DNA of 64,000 nt from Chryseobacterium sp. 6424 (GCF_003692615.1 NZ_CP023540.1:124001-188000), one strand, 5' to 3'. Counted from the stretch's first letter, positions 35,810 through 43,900 are shown. Numbers and translations are program-made. Notes: generated from the letters alone by a model not told the origin.

Positions 35810-36577
35810 TTAAAATGAAGGTTTTCTTTTTTCCAGAAAAGCGGCTACGCCTTCCTTCTTATCATTCATTTCGAAGAGTTCACCGAAGGATTTAATTTCT
35901 GTTTCAAAACCTTGTGCTGTATCATATTGGTTAATCGCAGCGATGGCTTTTGAAATGCCCATTGGCGAGTTTTGTGAAATAGCGAGTGCCAATTCTTTTG
36001 ATTTATCCAGAAGTTCTGCCTGACTAAAAACTTCGTTTACGAGCCCGATCTCTTTCGCACGTGCAGCCGGAATCATTTTGGCGGAGCATATCATTTCGTT
36101 GGCCAATCCTTTGCCTACCAGTTTCGGCAAACGCTGGGTGCCCCCATAACCAGGGATAAGGCCAAGTGTTACTTCCGGAAGTCCCAGTTTTGCGTTATCA
36201 GACGCATATCGGATATGACAGGCCATCGCCAACTCGAGTCCGCCGCCTAATGCGAAGCCGTTTATTGCAGCGATTACGGGTTTGCGAAGGTTTTCTATTT
36301 TATTGAAAAGGATGTTTTGTCCGTTTCGGGCCAGTTCTTCGGCTGCCGCGGTACCATAATCCGAAAATTCTTTGATGTCAGCACCTGCGACGAAAGATTT
36401 TTCCCCATGACCTATGAGGATGATGCAGCGTATCTCTGTATCGGTCTCTAAAGTTTCAAAAGCATGGCTTAATTCGCGGATGGTTTCTGCGTTCAATGCA
36501 TTAAGGCTTTGCGGTCGGTTGATGATGACTGTAGCAATTTTCTGCTCTTTCTCTATCAGGATGTTGTTGTAATTCAT
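35810..36577 (-). CDS. enoyl-CoA hydratase/isomerase (crotonase) family protein
   Basis: A 255-aa crotonase-fold enzyme. The start is ATG 36577 (MNYNNILIEKEQ); the frame extends to 36613 without support. Oxyanion-hole segments are SFVAGADIKEF and FALGGGLELAMA. Both catalytic Glu residues of hydratases are present (GLELA and LPEVTLG). It probably hydrates short-chain enoyl-CoA in fatty- or amino-acid breakdown; no other beta-oxidation gene is adjacent. Confidence 0.9.
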   Translation of the reverse strand: MNYNNILIEKEQKIATVIINRPQSLNALNAETIRELSHAFETLETDTEIRCIILIGHGEKSFVAGADIKEFSDYGTAAAEELARNGQNILFNKIENLRKPVIAAINGFALGGGLELAMACHIRYASDNAKLGLPEVTLGLIPGYGGTQRLPKLVGKGLANEMICSAKMIPAARAKEIGLVNEVFSQAELLDKSKELALAISQNSPMGISKAIAAINQYDTAQGFETEIKSFGELFEMNDKKEGVAAFLEKRKPSF

Positions 36578-36637
36578 ATTCGTTAAGAAATATTCAATTT
36601 TGCAAATTAGCAATTTTTTTCCACTTTGGGTGTTTAC

Positions 36638-37987
36638 TTATAACTGATTCATGGTATGGCTCATCATATTTGCATCAATATTCACCTGTAGTCCCATGGC
36701 GATCTTCATACCCAACTCGATATTGGCTCTGAAAAAATGACATAACTGGCGGTTGATGATTGAGTGTTTTTCGGGGCCACTCACCTGTTTCATAGATTTT
36801 ATAATGTTTTCCACTAATATGGCGCGTGTTTCATCGGTAAGCGCTTTGGTGTAAAATAGGCCGGGTTGGGTGTAATGATCGTCCTCATGGTCATAACTGG
36901 TGAAAGTAGTTAACGCAGCATGTGAGATTTCGCTGGCGAAATATGATGGTTGTATGTAAGGATTTCTGTTGACCTGTAGTTGTTCTGCGTGCAGGCCGGT
37001 GCGGTTCTGGTGGGCATCTGTATAAGCGAAAATACGCGTTTGTAGCATCTTATCCGGTGAAAATCCGATACCCGGAACAATCGTGCCCGGTGAAAAAGTA
37101 GCTTGTTCTACATGAGAGAAATAATCCTCGGGGATTTTATTCAGTTCAAGATCGCCCACTTCGATGAGCGGGAAATCATCTTGCAGCCAAACCTTGGTGA
37201 CATCAAAGGGGTTCCAGCGATATCCATTGGCCTCTTCCATGGTCATTATTTGTATAAACAGGGTCCATCTGGGATAATTCGCGGTATCAACAGCATGTAC
37301 CAGGTCTTGCTGGGCAAAGTCTGTTTTATCAACTTCAGCACCGGTAAAATTTTTGGTCCCTTGCTTTGGTTTAAAATGGAATTTAACCCAAAAGCGTTCA
37401 CCTGCAGCATTTATAAAGGCATAAGTGTGGGTGCCGTAACCATTCATGTGGCGATAACCAAAGGGAATCCCGCGATCCGATGAATTTATGAGCAGTTGAT
37501 GGAGCGATTCTGGATGGGTGCTGTAGAAGTTCCAACGTGCGGTTTCGCTTTTAAGGTTTGTGCGAGGATCACGGCTGTGCGACTGCATGAAGGCCGCGAA
37601 GTTTGAAGGTTCTTTTACATAAAAAACTGGGCTGCTGCTGCCTACCAAATCCCAATTGCCTTCTTCTGTATAAAATTTCAGGGAGAAACCGCGGATGTCG
37701 CGTTCGGTATCAGCGCTGCCTTTTTCTGCCAACATGGTAGAGAAACGTGCGAATATTTTGGTTTCTTTCCCTATTTCAGAAAAGAGTTTGGCGCTTGTAT
37801 ATTTCTTTAGGTCCTGGGTTACGGTAAATTTGCCGTAAGCACCGCTGCCTTTGGTACTCAGGTAACGCCCGGGAGACTTTTTTTGTATCTGTTTCACGAG
37901 GTGGTTTTGCATATATGCCTGATGTAGCGGCTGGTTATTGGGTGCGTCAGTAGGATTTATAGGGGTTTTGAATTGGTTATGATCCAT
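36638..37987 (-). CDS. catalase-like heme protein lacking the distal His and Asn
   Basis: A 449-aa member of the monofunctional catalase fold (GNWDLVGSSSPVFYV, SRDPRTNLKSETARWNFYS, SDRGIPFGYRHMNGYG). The proximal heme ligand region is intact: Arg318 and Tyr322 in RIFAYTDAH. The catalytic distal His, normally in RVVHAKGAGAYG, is Ser44 (RYLSTKGSGAYG), and the distal Asn, normally GNNTP, is Ser117/118 (GSSSP). The N-terminal arm is also divergent. It may bind heme but should be a poor catalase. The start is ATG 37987; the frame extends to a TTG at 38008 inside the promoter. Divergent from oxyR. Confidence 0.88.
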   Translation of the reverse strand: MDHNQFKTPINPTDAPNNQPLHQAYMQNHLVKQIQKKSPGRYLSTKGSGAYGKFTVTQDLKKYTSAKLFSEIGKETKIFARFSTMLAEKGSADTERDIRGFSLKFYTEEGNWDLVGSSSPVFYVKEPSNFAAFMQSHSRDPRTNLKSETARWNFYSTHPESLHQLLINSSDRGIPFGYRHMNGYGTHTYAFINAAGERFWVKFHFKPKQGTKNFTGAEVDKTDFAQQDLVHAVDTANYPRWTLFIQIMTMEEANGYRWNPFDVTKVWLQDDFPLIEVGDLELNKIPEDYFSHVEQATFSPGTIVPGIGFSPDKMLQTRIFAYTDAHQNRTGLHAEQLQVNRNPYIQPSYFASEISHAALTTFTSYDHEDDHYTQPGLFYTKALTDETRAILVENIIKSMKQVSGPEKHSIINRQLCHFFRANIELGMKIAMGLQVNIDANMMSHTMNQL

Positions 37988-38005
37988 AACAGTAGAATTA
38001 TCGAA

Positions 38006-38013
38006 CAAATTTA
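38006..38013 (-). promoter_or_regulatory. -7 promoter box (TAAATTTG) of the catalase-like gene
   Basis: Exact TAnnTTTG match, 18 bases before ATG 37987. No TTG at the right distance upstream, which could mean that an activator such as the adjacent OxyR is required. Confidence 0.55.
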
Positions 38014-38040
38014 ATTAATTGTAACAGAATAACATCCGCT

Positions 38041-38073
38041 TTGGATTTAAAATAGATAAAACACTTAAATTTG
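38041..38073 (+). promoter_or_regulatory. promoter of oxyR (TTG-N22-TAAATTTG)
   Basis: TTG at 38041-38043, a 22-base spacer and TAAATTTG at 38066-38073, with a 20-base leader to the oxyR ATG. It is divergent from the catalase-like promoter, leaving a ~27-base region between them for a shared operator. Confidence 0.65.
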
Positions 38074-38093
38074 CCATAGATAAACTTAATTAA

Positions 38094-39038
38094 ATGAATA
38101 TTCAGCAATTAGAATATCTTATCGCGGTGGATAAGTATAAGCATTTCGGCAAGGCCGCCCAATCGTGTTTCATTACGCAGCCTACGCTGAGCGCGATGAT
38201 ACAGAAGTTCGAGGATGAACTTGATGTGAAGGTGTTCGACCGCACCACACACCCAATTCGTACCACTGATGTAGGTATTCAGTTGATTGAGAAGGCGCGC
38301 CAGGTGATAGATGCTGTAAATGATCTGAAGAACCAAGCCAGCTTGCTGAATAACGTACTGGCAGGAAAACTTAATTTAGGCATCATTCCTACGACTTCAA
38401 GTTATATTTTGCCGGAAGAGATCTTCTCTTTCCTTCAGGAGAATACCAAAATCGAACTGAGCGTAAAGGAAATGACTACCGATAACATCATTAAGGCGCT
38501 GAAATCGGGGGAACTGGACGCCGGGATCATCTCTACGCCTTACGATGCGGCTTCAGAGTTTTATCAGCAGTTTCTGTTTAATGAAGAGTTGATGATTTAC
38601 TCTTCCGAAAAAGTCTCTAAAGATACTTTTGTACTACCGGAGGATGTTGACAGCACGAAAGTGTGGCTTTTAGAGGAAGGTAACTGCCTGCGTACCCAGT
38701 TTGAAAACATCTGTATGCTGAAGGAAAATTCGCTAAAACCTAAAAACCTCGATTTCTTGGCTTCTAACATCAATACCTTGATACAAATGGTGGACAAGGT
38801 AGGGGGACTTACCATCATCCCGGAGTTGGCCGTTCCGCAGCTTTCAGCCCAGCAGAAGGAAAAGATAATGCGTTTCCGGAAGCCTTTTCCGTTCCGCGAG
38901 ATCAGCATGATTTACTATAAGCCAACTTACAAGCAGAAAATCCTGGATGAAATGGCCGCTTCTATTAAAAAATCCCTCAAAGGAAAACTTAATTACGATA
39001 AAAGCCCGGAAGATTACACAGGGGTAAAACCGCAGTAG
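38094..39038 (+). CDS. oxyR: OxyR-type LysR-family peroxide regulator
   Basis: A 314-aa LysR-type regulator. The N-terminal winged helix is MNIQQLEYLIAVDKYKHFGK followed by CFITQPTLSAMIQKFEDEL. The effector domain carries GNCLRTQFENIC with Cys198 and Cys207, the same spacing as the redox pair C199/C208 of E. coli OxyR. It should activate peroxide-defence genes upon disulfide formation. The adjacent divergent gene is catalase-like, which fits, although that protein lacks catalytic residues. Confidence 0.92.
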   Translation: MNIQQLEYLIAVDKYKHFGKAAQSCFITQPTLSAMIQKFEDELDVKVFDRTTHPIRTTDVGIQLIEKARQVIDAVNDLKNQASLLNNVLAGKLNLGIIPTTSSYILPEEIFSFLQENTKIELSVKEMTTDNIIKALKSGELDAGIISTPYDAASEFYQQFLFNEELMIYSSEKVSKDTFVLPEDVDSTKVWLLEEGNCLRTQFENICMLKENSLKPKNLDFLASNINTLIQMVDKVGGLTIIPELAVPQLSAQQKEKIMRFRKPFPFREISMIYYKPTYKQKILDEMAASIKKSLKGKLNYDKSPEDYTGVKPQ

Positions 39039-39056
39039 TGGAATTGCAAAATAATT

Positions 39057-39086
39057 TTGCGGTTAATGAAATACTCTGTAAATTTG
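39057..39086 (+). promoter_or_regulatory. promoter of metK (TTG-N19-TAAATTTG)
   Basis: TTG at 39057-39059, a 19-base spacer and TAAATTTG at 39079-39086, fully matching the Bacteroidetes consensus. The expected transcription start (about 39091-39094) falls directly before the riboswitch-like element. The TTG lies in a 15-nt palindrome (39046-39060). Confidence 0.7.
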
Positions 39087-39096
39087 CGGACTAATC

Positions 39097-39148
39097 ATGA
39101 GGAAAAATTTGAGCTGATTGCAACCTCGCTAAAAAATGCTAAAACAGA
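39097..39148 (+). promoter_or_regulatory. probable SAM-II riboswitch in the metK leader
   Basis: The leader folds as an H-type pseudoknot like SAM-II. P1 is GAGG (39099-39102) with CCTC (39124-39127). A 21-nt loop contains AATTT and ends in TTGCAA-like GATTGCAA. Pseudoknot helix: CTG (39114-39116) with CAG (39145-39147), and GCA (39120-39122) with TGC (39137-39139). The 3' part AAAAAATGCTAAAA matches the conserved SAM-II tail. Position before metK, whose product is SAM, supports the call. It ends 67 bases before the metK ATG. Confidence 0.65.
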
Positions 39149-39215
39149 TTTTCTATTTTAGTTTCTTTTGTGCCTCAGCTTTCCTTTATTTTTAACTAAA
39201 AAAAACAAAAGAAAT

Positions 39216-40496
39216 ATGTCCTATTTATTTACGTCCGAATCGGTTTCCGAAGGACATCCGGATAAAATTGCTGACCAGATTTCCGATGCGCTGATAGATC
39301 ATTTCCTGGCCTACGACCCACAATCGAAAGTAGCCTGCGAAACCCTGGTGACCACAGGTCAGGTAGTGCTTGCCGGTGAAGTAAAATCAGATGCTTACCT
39401 GGATGTTCAGGATATTGCCCGTAAAGTCATCAACGAAATTGGCTATACCAAAGGCGAATATATGTTTAATGGAGATTCGTGTGGCGTAATTTCCGCTATT
39501 CATGAGCAAAGCCCGGATATCAATCAGGGGGTGGACCGTGTAGATGAAAATGCCGATTTCGAAACCAAGGCCAACGCGCAAGGTGCCGGTGACCAAGGCA
39601 TGATGTTCGGTTATGCTACCAATGAGACGGATAATTATATGCCGCTGGCACTGGATCTGGCACACACCATCCTACGGGAGCTTTCCAAATTACGCCGTGA
39701 GAATGAAGCGATACAATATCTTCGACCTGACGCGAAATCACAGGTGACTATTGAATATTCTGATGATCATAAACCGATCAGGATAGATTCTATCGTGGTT
39801 TCTACCCAACATGATGAGTTCGGCAGCGAGCAGGCCATGCTTGAGAAAATTAAAAAAGACATCATCGATATCTTGATCCCGAAAGTTCGGGCAGCACAAA
39901 AACCTGAGATACAGGCACTCTTTAATGATCAGATCAAGTACCATATCAACCCGACCGGCAAATTCGTAATCGGTGGGCCACATGGCGATACCGGTCTTAC
40001 CGGCAGAAAAATCATCGTTGACACTTACGGTGGTAAAGGAGCCCACGGTGGTGGCGCCTTTTCGGGGAAAGACCCATCAAAGGTTGACCGCAGCGCAGCC
40101 TACGCTACACGCCATATCGCAAAAAATCTGGTCGCGGCAGGCGTGGCAGATGAGGTGTTGGTACAGGTTTCTTACGCGATTGGTGTGGCAGAACCCTGCG
40201 GGCTTTTCGTGACGACCTACGGAACTTCAAAAGTAAACCTTACCGATGGTGAAATCGCCGAAAAATTGAAAACGATTTTCGATTTGCGACCTTATGCCAT
40301 TGAACAGAATTTGAAACTCAGGAACCCTATTTATCAGGAGACAGCTTCTTATGGGCATATGGGCCGTAATTATTATGTAGCCGATAAAACATTTAATATC
40401 GGTAAGCACAATCAAAAAACCGTCAAGGACCTGGAGTTCTTCACATGGGAGAAACTCGACCGTGTAGATGATATCAAACAGGCTTTCGCATTATAA
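39216..40496 (+). CDS. metK: S-adenosylmethionine synthetase
   Basis: A 426-aa enzyme making SAM from methionine and [23 protein letters not shown] contains the first conserved motif; [12 protein letters not shown] is the ATP-binding motif and [19 protein letters not shown] the phosphate-binding loop. The start is ATG 39216; the upstream frame from 39168 belongs to the leader. Its leader carries a probable SAM-II riboswitch. A strong terminator follows. Confidence 0.97.
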   Translation: MSYLFTSESVSEGHPDKIADQISDALIDHFLAYDPQSKVACETLVTTGQVVLAGEVKSDAYLDVQDIARKVINEIGYTKGEYMFNGDSCGVISAIHEQSPDINQGVDRVDENADFETKANAQGAGDQGMMFGYATNETDNYMPLALDLAHTILRELSKLRRENEAIQYLRPDAKSQVTIEYSDDHKPIRIDSIVVSTQHDEFGSEQAMLEKIKKDIIDILIPKVRAAQKPEIQALFNDQIKYHINPTGKFVIGGPHGDTGLTGRKIIVDTYGGKGAHGGGAFSGKDPSKVDRSAAYATRHIAKNLVAAGVADEVLVQVSYAIGVAEPCGLFVTTYGTSKVNLTDGEIAEKLKTIFDLRPYAIEQNLKLRNPIYQETASYGHMGRNYYVADKTFNIGKHNQKTVKDLEFFTWEKLDRVDDIKQAFAL

Positions 40497-40505
40497 TGAA
40501 AAACC

Positions 40506-40539
40506 AACTGCTTTATCAAAAGGTAAAGCAGTTTTTTTT
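40506..40539 (+). terminator. intrinsic terminator of metK
   Basis: Perfect 10-bp stem AACTGCTTTA (40506-40515) with TAAAGCAGTT (40524-40533), 8-nt loop, then eight T. Confidence 0.9.
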
Positions 40540-40568
40540 AACTTTACCACCAATTCTTAATCTAACTT

Positions 40569-41057
40569 ATGAAGAACATTATTGCAGTTTTGGCGTTTAT
40601 GATGTTGTGTTTCAGTAATTTGAGCAAGGCGCAGCTTACCGTGCACAAGTTGGTACATGCAGGATATGCTTACCAGAACATGAGTTTTGGCGAAGTGGGC
40701 GGCAGGTTACTTTTTTTAAAGACAGATGATGTAGTATATCGGCTGGGTGCAGCCGCATTGATGGGTTCTTCTAACGGCGAATTTGCCATCTTGCCAAAAC
40801 TACAGGGGGACATCCTGCTGAATTTTGAAAGAAATGTAGATCTTTATCATTCCTATTATTTTTTGGCCGGCACGGAGGTGACTACCAAATATATCGCTCC
40901 AAAGATAGGGGTTACGCTACTCGGGCTGATAGACCTTACGGGCGGTTATGCATTTTCTTTCGATAAACAAGGGATCAATGGTAAAGAACTGAAAGGCTTC
41001 AATTTTAATTTCACCATCAATTTACCGTTGGTGATGCTACAGGACCTGGCAGAGTAA
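40569..41057 (+). CDS. secreted protein of unknown function
   Basis: A 162-aa protein with a signal peptide (IIAVLAFMMLCFSNLSKAQ). The mature part alternates short beta strands and Gly (FGEVGGRLLFL, YRLGAAALMG, YFLAGTEVTTKYIAPKIGV, LTGGYAFSF), suggesting a small outer-membrane barrel of about eight strands. No family recognised and no operon partner; metK upstream is closed by a terminator. Confidence 0.72.
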   Translation: MKNIIAVLAFMMLCFSNLSKAQLTVHKLVHAGYAYQNMSFGEVGGRLLFLKTDDVVYRLGAAALMGSSNGEFAILPKLQGDILLNFERNVDLYHSYYFLAGTEVTTKYIAPKIGVTLLGLIDLTGGYAFSFDKQGINGKELKGFNFNFTINLPLVMLQDLAE

Positions 41058-41226
41058 TATATTTATATGAAATATTTATAAATATTAACAAAGTATTAAC
41101 TTTTTGCTTAATTTTACAATCGTTAAATCAATCGCTATCGGATAAAACTTTTACTTCTTACTTAATACTTACAATCAACACCGGCCCGCGCCGGAACACC
41201 GTTTTGGGTTAAAACAGAAGAAAGTC

Positions 41227-41817
41227 ATGAACACACAACCAGATAGCCGGTTGATCTCCGAATACCGAAGTGGCAGCGAAAAAGCCCTCGCCATACTCAT
41301 TGAGAGACACCAAAAAGACCTTTTCTCTTTCATCTTCTATAAATTGATGGATGAAGATTTGGCGAACGACATATTTCAGGATACCTTCATGAAGATTATC
41401 GTTACGCTGAAGGAAGGGCGTTATAACGAAGAAGGCAAATTCATCCTATGGGCAAAAAGAATCGCCCATAACCTTATTATAGACCATTTCAGGCTAAAAG
41501 CCAAGCAGGTCAAAGTCTCCGAAACATCTTATGAGAACGATGAATTCTCTATTTTCGATTTACTTGCAGGCAAAGAAGAAAATATTGAAGAAAGGCTGAT
41601 TAGCCAACAAATAAAGGATGACCTTACAAGGATGTTGGTGTATCTGCCAGAGAACCAGCAAGAAGTCATCAAACTCCGCTTTTTCGATGGGCTAAGTTTC
41701 AAGGAAATTGCAGATCATACCGGAAGCAGTATCAATACCACTTTGGGCCGCGTGCGCTACGCCCTCATCAACCTACGCAAGATCATGGAAGAACACCGCA
41801 TAATTTTAACGCGGTAA
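41227..41817 (+). CDS. ECF-type RNA polymerase sigma factor
   Basis: A 196-aa sigma-70 family protein with region 2 (LIERHQKDLFSFIFYKLMDE, DIFQDTFMKII, FILWAKRIAHNLIIDHFR) and region 4 (LPENQQEVIKLRFFDGLSFK, then EIADHTGSSINTTLGRVRYA). No anti-sigma factor with a membrane helix is adjacent; instead a 44-aa basic protein follows after 48 bases. The 169-base upstream region holds a GC-rich hairpin (CCGGC at 41181, GCCGG at 41190). Its signal and regulon are unknown. Confidence 0.93.
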   Translation: MNTQPDSRLISEYRSGSEKALAILIERHQKDLFSFIFYKLMDEDLANDIFQDTFMKIIVTLKEGRYNEEGKFILWAKRIAHNLIIDHFRLKAKQVKVSETSYENDEFSIFDLLAGKEENIEERLISQQIKDDLTRMLVYLPENQQEVIKLRFFDGLSFKEIADHTGSSINTTLGRVRYALINLRKIMEEHRIILTR

Positions 41818-41865
41818 TAATATTTTAAAGGTTTTTTCGTTTTTTAGGTAAATGACACATTGCCT

Positions 41866-42000
41866 ATGAAAAAAAATGACACCTTAAACGAAAAACTTTT
41901 GAAACCCAAAAAGCAAACCGTTGATTTCCTGCTTCGTTTCTCAAAAAGCATCGCAATCCTCAAAACGCCCTATAAGAGCGAGGTGATTGCGAAGAACTAA
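41866..42000 (+). CDS. 44-aa basic protein downstream of the ECF sigma gene
   Basis: A short gene translating to MKKNDTLNEKLLKPKKQTVD... and ending SEVIAKN, with about 12 Lys/Arg and no membrane helix; a predicted amphipathic segment FLLRFSKSIAIL lies in the middle. It follows the sigma factor by 48 bases with no terminator between, and ends 28 bases before the next gene. The coding-like composition and position suggest a real small protein, perhaps acting with the sigma factor, but nothing in the sequence proves this. Confidence 0.6.
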   Translation: MKKNDTLNEKLLKPKKQTVDFLLRFSKSIAILKTPYKSEVIAKN

Positions 42001-42013
42001 AATTTAAATTCCC

Positions 42014-42021
42014 TAAATTTG
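42014..42021 (+). promoter_or_regulatory. -7 promoter box (TAAATTTG) before the HAD gene
   Basis: Exact TAnnTTTG match six bases before ATG 42028. A TTG at 41987-41989 lies 24 bases upstream, at the long edge of the usual spacing. Confidence 0.55.
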
Positions 42022-42027
42022 TGCTGT

Positions 42028-42723
42028 ATGAAAATTCAGCACATTTTTTTTGACCTCGATAATACCCTTTGGGACCACCGCCGGAACGCTTATCTTACCC
42101 TAAAAGACATCTATAAAAGAGAAGACGTATATAAAAAATACAGCTTGCCCTTCGAAGAGTTCCATAAAGAATATTTTACCATAAACGAACGGCTTTGGGA
42201 GCAGATCCGCGATGGCGAAATTGATAAAGAATACCTGCGCGCGCACCGCTTTTACGATTCGCTACTTTTCTTTGGGATTGATGACCAGGCGCTCGCCGAC
42301 ACCTTTGAACGTAATTTTCTTGATGAGATACTTAATTATAATGACCTGGTAGATGGCGCCTTCCAGTTGTTGGAATATCTTTCGGCCAAAGGTTACACAC
42401 TGCACATCCTTTCCAACGGTTTCGAGGAAGTGACGTACAGGAAATGCGAACTTTCTGGCATTAAGAATTACTTCCAGACCATTACCAGCGCAGATGAAAT
42501 AAATGTTCGGAAACCAAACCCCGAAATCTACGATTATGCCTTAAAGAAAGCCGGCGCAATAAAAGGAGAGAGCATGATGATTGGTGATGACTGGATCGCC
42601 GATATAGAAGGCGCGAAATCCTTCGGTTTGCAGGTTATTTTCTTCGATGTATTTCAAGATAATTATGAGGCTGAAGACGTGCAGGTAATAAAACATCTGA
42701 CTGAAATTAAGCACTTGCTCTAA
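42028..42723 (+). CDS. HAD-family hydrolase, YjjG-type nucleotidase
   Basis: A 231-aa haloacid dehalogenase-superfamily phosphatase. Motif I is FFDLDNTLWD (nucleophile and acid Asp), motif II the Ser/Thr of ILSNGF, and motif III/IV the Lys of VRKPNPEIY with GDDWIADIEGA. The sequence resembles noncanonical pyrimidine nucleotidases (YjjG), which clear damaged nucleotides. The start is ATG 42028; an in-frame ATG at 42019 is inside the promoter. Confidence 0.9.
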   Translation: MKIQHIFFDLDNTLWDHRRNAYLTLKDIYKREDVYKKYSLPFEEFHKEYFTINERLWEQIRDGEIDKEYLRAHRFYDSLLFFGIDDQALADTFERNFLDEILNYNDLVDGAFQLLEYLSAKGYTLHILSNGFEEVTYRKCELSGIKNYFQTITSADEINVRKPNPEIYDYALKKAGAIKGESMMIGDDWIADIEGAKSFGLQVIFFDVFQDNYEAEDVQVIKHLTEIKHLL

Positions 42724-42734
42724 TGAACGGATAA

Positions 42735-42776
42735 AAAACGTCCGCACGTTTTACTAAAAACATACGGACGTTTTAC
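42735..42776. terminator. hairpin 1 between convergent HAD and trpS genes
   Basis: Perfect 10-bp arms AAAACGTCCG (42735-42744) and CGGACGTTTT (42765-42774) around a 20-nt loop. T runs follow on both strands (four on plus, six on minus), so it could end transcripts from either side. Confidence 0.7.
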
Positions 42777-42790
42777 CAAAAACATATGTA
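42747..42790. repeat. two tandem 22-bp direct repeats
   Basis: Units 42747-42768 and 42769-42790 both begin CGTTTTAC and continue with AAAAACATA; they match at 19 of 22 positions. Partial, more diverged copies flank them on both sides. The repeats overlap the two hairpins. Confidence 0.7.
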
Positions 42791-42817
42791 CGTTTCATGA
42801 AACGTACGTATGTTTTT
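42778..42817. terminator. 40-bp near-perfect palindrome, probable bidirectional terminator of trpS and the HAD gene
   Basis: Arms 42778-42797 and 42798-42817 pair at 20 positions with one G-T/A-C exception, centred on CATG. T runs at both ends (AAAAACATA...TATGTTTTT) let it act as an intrinsic terminator in both directions. It lies 25 bases after the trpS stop. Confidence 0.72.
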
Positions 42818-42841
42818 ATATACCCTTGCGAAGCCCCATGT

Positions 42842-43810
42842 TCAGACGCCTAAGCTGGCCCTCACACGTGCCAGTGTTTTGGCTGCAATTTCCCTGGTTT
42901 TTTCGGCGCCCTGTTGCAGTTTAGCCTCTAGTTCGGGCAGGTTTTCCAGATAATAGGTATAGCTTTCGCGCTCTTTTTTAAACTTATCTAAAATCAAATT
43001 CAGCAGTTCAGTTTTCGCGTGGCCATAGCCAAAGTTTCCGGCAAGATACTTCTGTTCAAGCTCTTTCGTTTGCTCCGCGGAAGCGATAAGTTTGTATATC
43101 GCGAAAACTTTGTCGGTTGCAGGATCTTTGGGTTCTTCCAGGCTCTTAGAATCTGTCTCGATGCTCATGATCTGTTTTTTCAGCTGTTTTTCCGGCAGAA
43201 AAATGTTGATGATGTTGCCTCTTGACTTCGACATTTTATTTCCGTCCGTACCAGGAACATATTTCGTGTCTTCCTGCAGCTCAGCATTCGGTAACACAAA
43301 TACCTCACCCATCTGATGATTGAAGCGGGCGCCCATGTCTCTTGCCATTTCCAGGTGCTGAAGTTGGTCTTTGCCCACTGGCACCACTTCGGCATCGTAA
43401 AGCAAAATATCAGCGGCCATCAGTACCGGATAGGTGAAAAGCCCGGCATTTACATCTTCTAAACGGTCGGCTTTATCTTTAAAGGAATGCGCGAGGGTAA
43501 GCCTTTGATAGGGGAAAAAACATGAAAGATACCATGAAAGTTCGCATACCTCCGGGATGTCGCTTTGCCTGTAGAAAAATGTTTTTTCTGTATCAAGACC
43601 GCAGGCAAGCCAGGCCGCTGCGATTTCGTAGGTGTTTTGTTTAAGTTCTTCGGCGTTCTTAATCTGTGTTAAAGAATGCAGATTGGCGATGAAGAGGAAA
43701 GATTCGTTCTCGGTTTTTTTAGAAAGTTCAATGGCGGGGATGATGGCGCCCAGCAGGTTGCCTAAATGTGGTGTGCCTGTAGACTGTATGCCTGTAAGTA
43801 TTCTTGACAT
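42842..43810 (-). CDS. trpS: tryptophanyl-tRNA synthetase
   Basis: A 322-aa class I synthetase charging tRNA-Trp. The HIGH-type motif is STGTPHLGNLLGAI and the KMSKS-type motif is GNKMSKSRGNII. Start MSRILTGIQSTGTPHLG is the usual one for bacterial TrpRS. Length is normal. It has its own -7 box and ends at the palindromic terminator shared with the convergent HAD gene. Confidence 0.97.
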   Translation of the reverse strand: MSRILTGIQSTGTPHLGNLLGAIIPAIELSKKTENESFLFIANLHSLTQIKNAEELKQNTYEIAAAWLACGLDTEKTFFYRQSDIPEVCELSWYLSCFFPYQRLTLAHSFKDKADRLEDVNAGLFTYPVLMAADILLYDAEVVPVGKDQLQHLEMARDMGARFNHQMGEVFVLPNAELQEDTKYVPGTDGNKMSKSRGNIINIFLPEKQLKKQIMSIETDSKSLEEPKDPATDKVFAIYKLIASAEQTKELEQKYLAGNFGYGHAKTELLNLILDKFKKERESYTYYLENLPELEAKLQQGAEKTREIAAKTLARVRASLGV

Positions 43811-43846
43811 ATATGTTGTAATAAGTTTGTAAACCAGCGGTAATCA

Positions 43847-43854
43847 CAAAAATA
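43847..43854 (-). promoter_or_regulatory. -7 promoter box (TATTTTTG) upstream of trpS
   Basis: Exact TAnnTTTG match on the minus strand, 36 bases before the ATG. No T-box or tryptophan leader peptide is seen in the short leader. Confidence 0.5.
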
Positions 43855-43871
43855 AGCAATTATTCAGCGAA

Positions 43872-43900
43872 TGAAAAATCCCCGGGTGATTTCGGGGATT
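43872..43900 (-). terminator. terminator of lspA
   Basis: On the minus strand AATCCCCG...CGGGGATT-type arms (43900-43893 and 43884-43877, 8 bp) with an 8-nt loop and a TTTTTC tail, 12 bases after the lspA stop. Confidence 0.8.

Noticed and set aside
39046..39060. 15-nt palindrome as terminator of oxyR
   Set aside because: The arms are AT-rich with a one-base centre and no T run; it overlaps the metK -33 element instead.
42747..42790. Tandem repeats as a CRISPR array
   Set aside because: Units are directly adjacent without spacers, only two good copies, and no cas gene is present.
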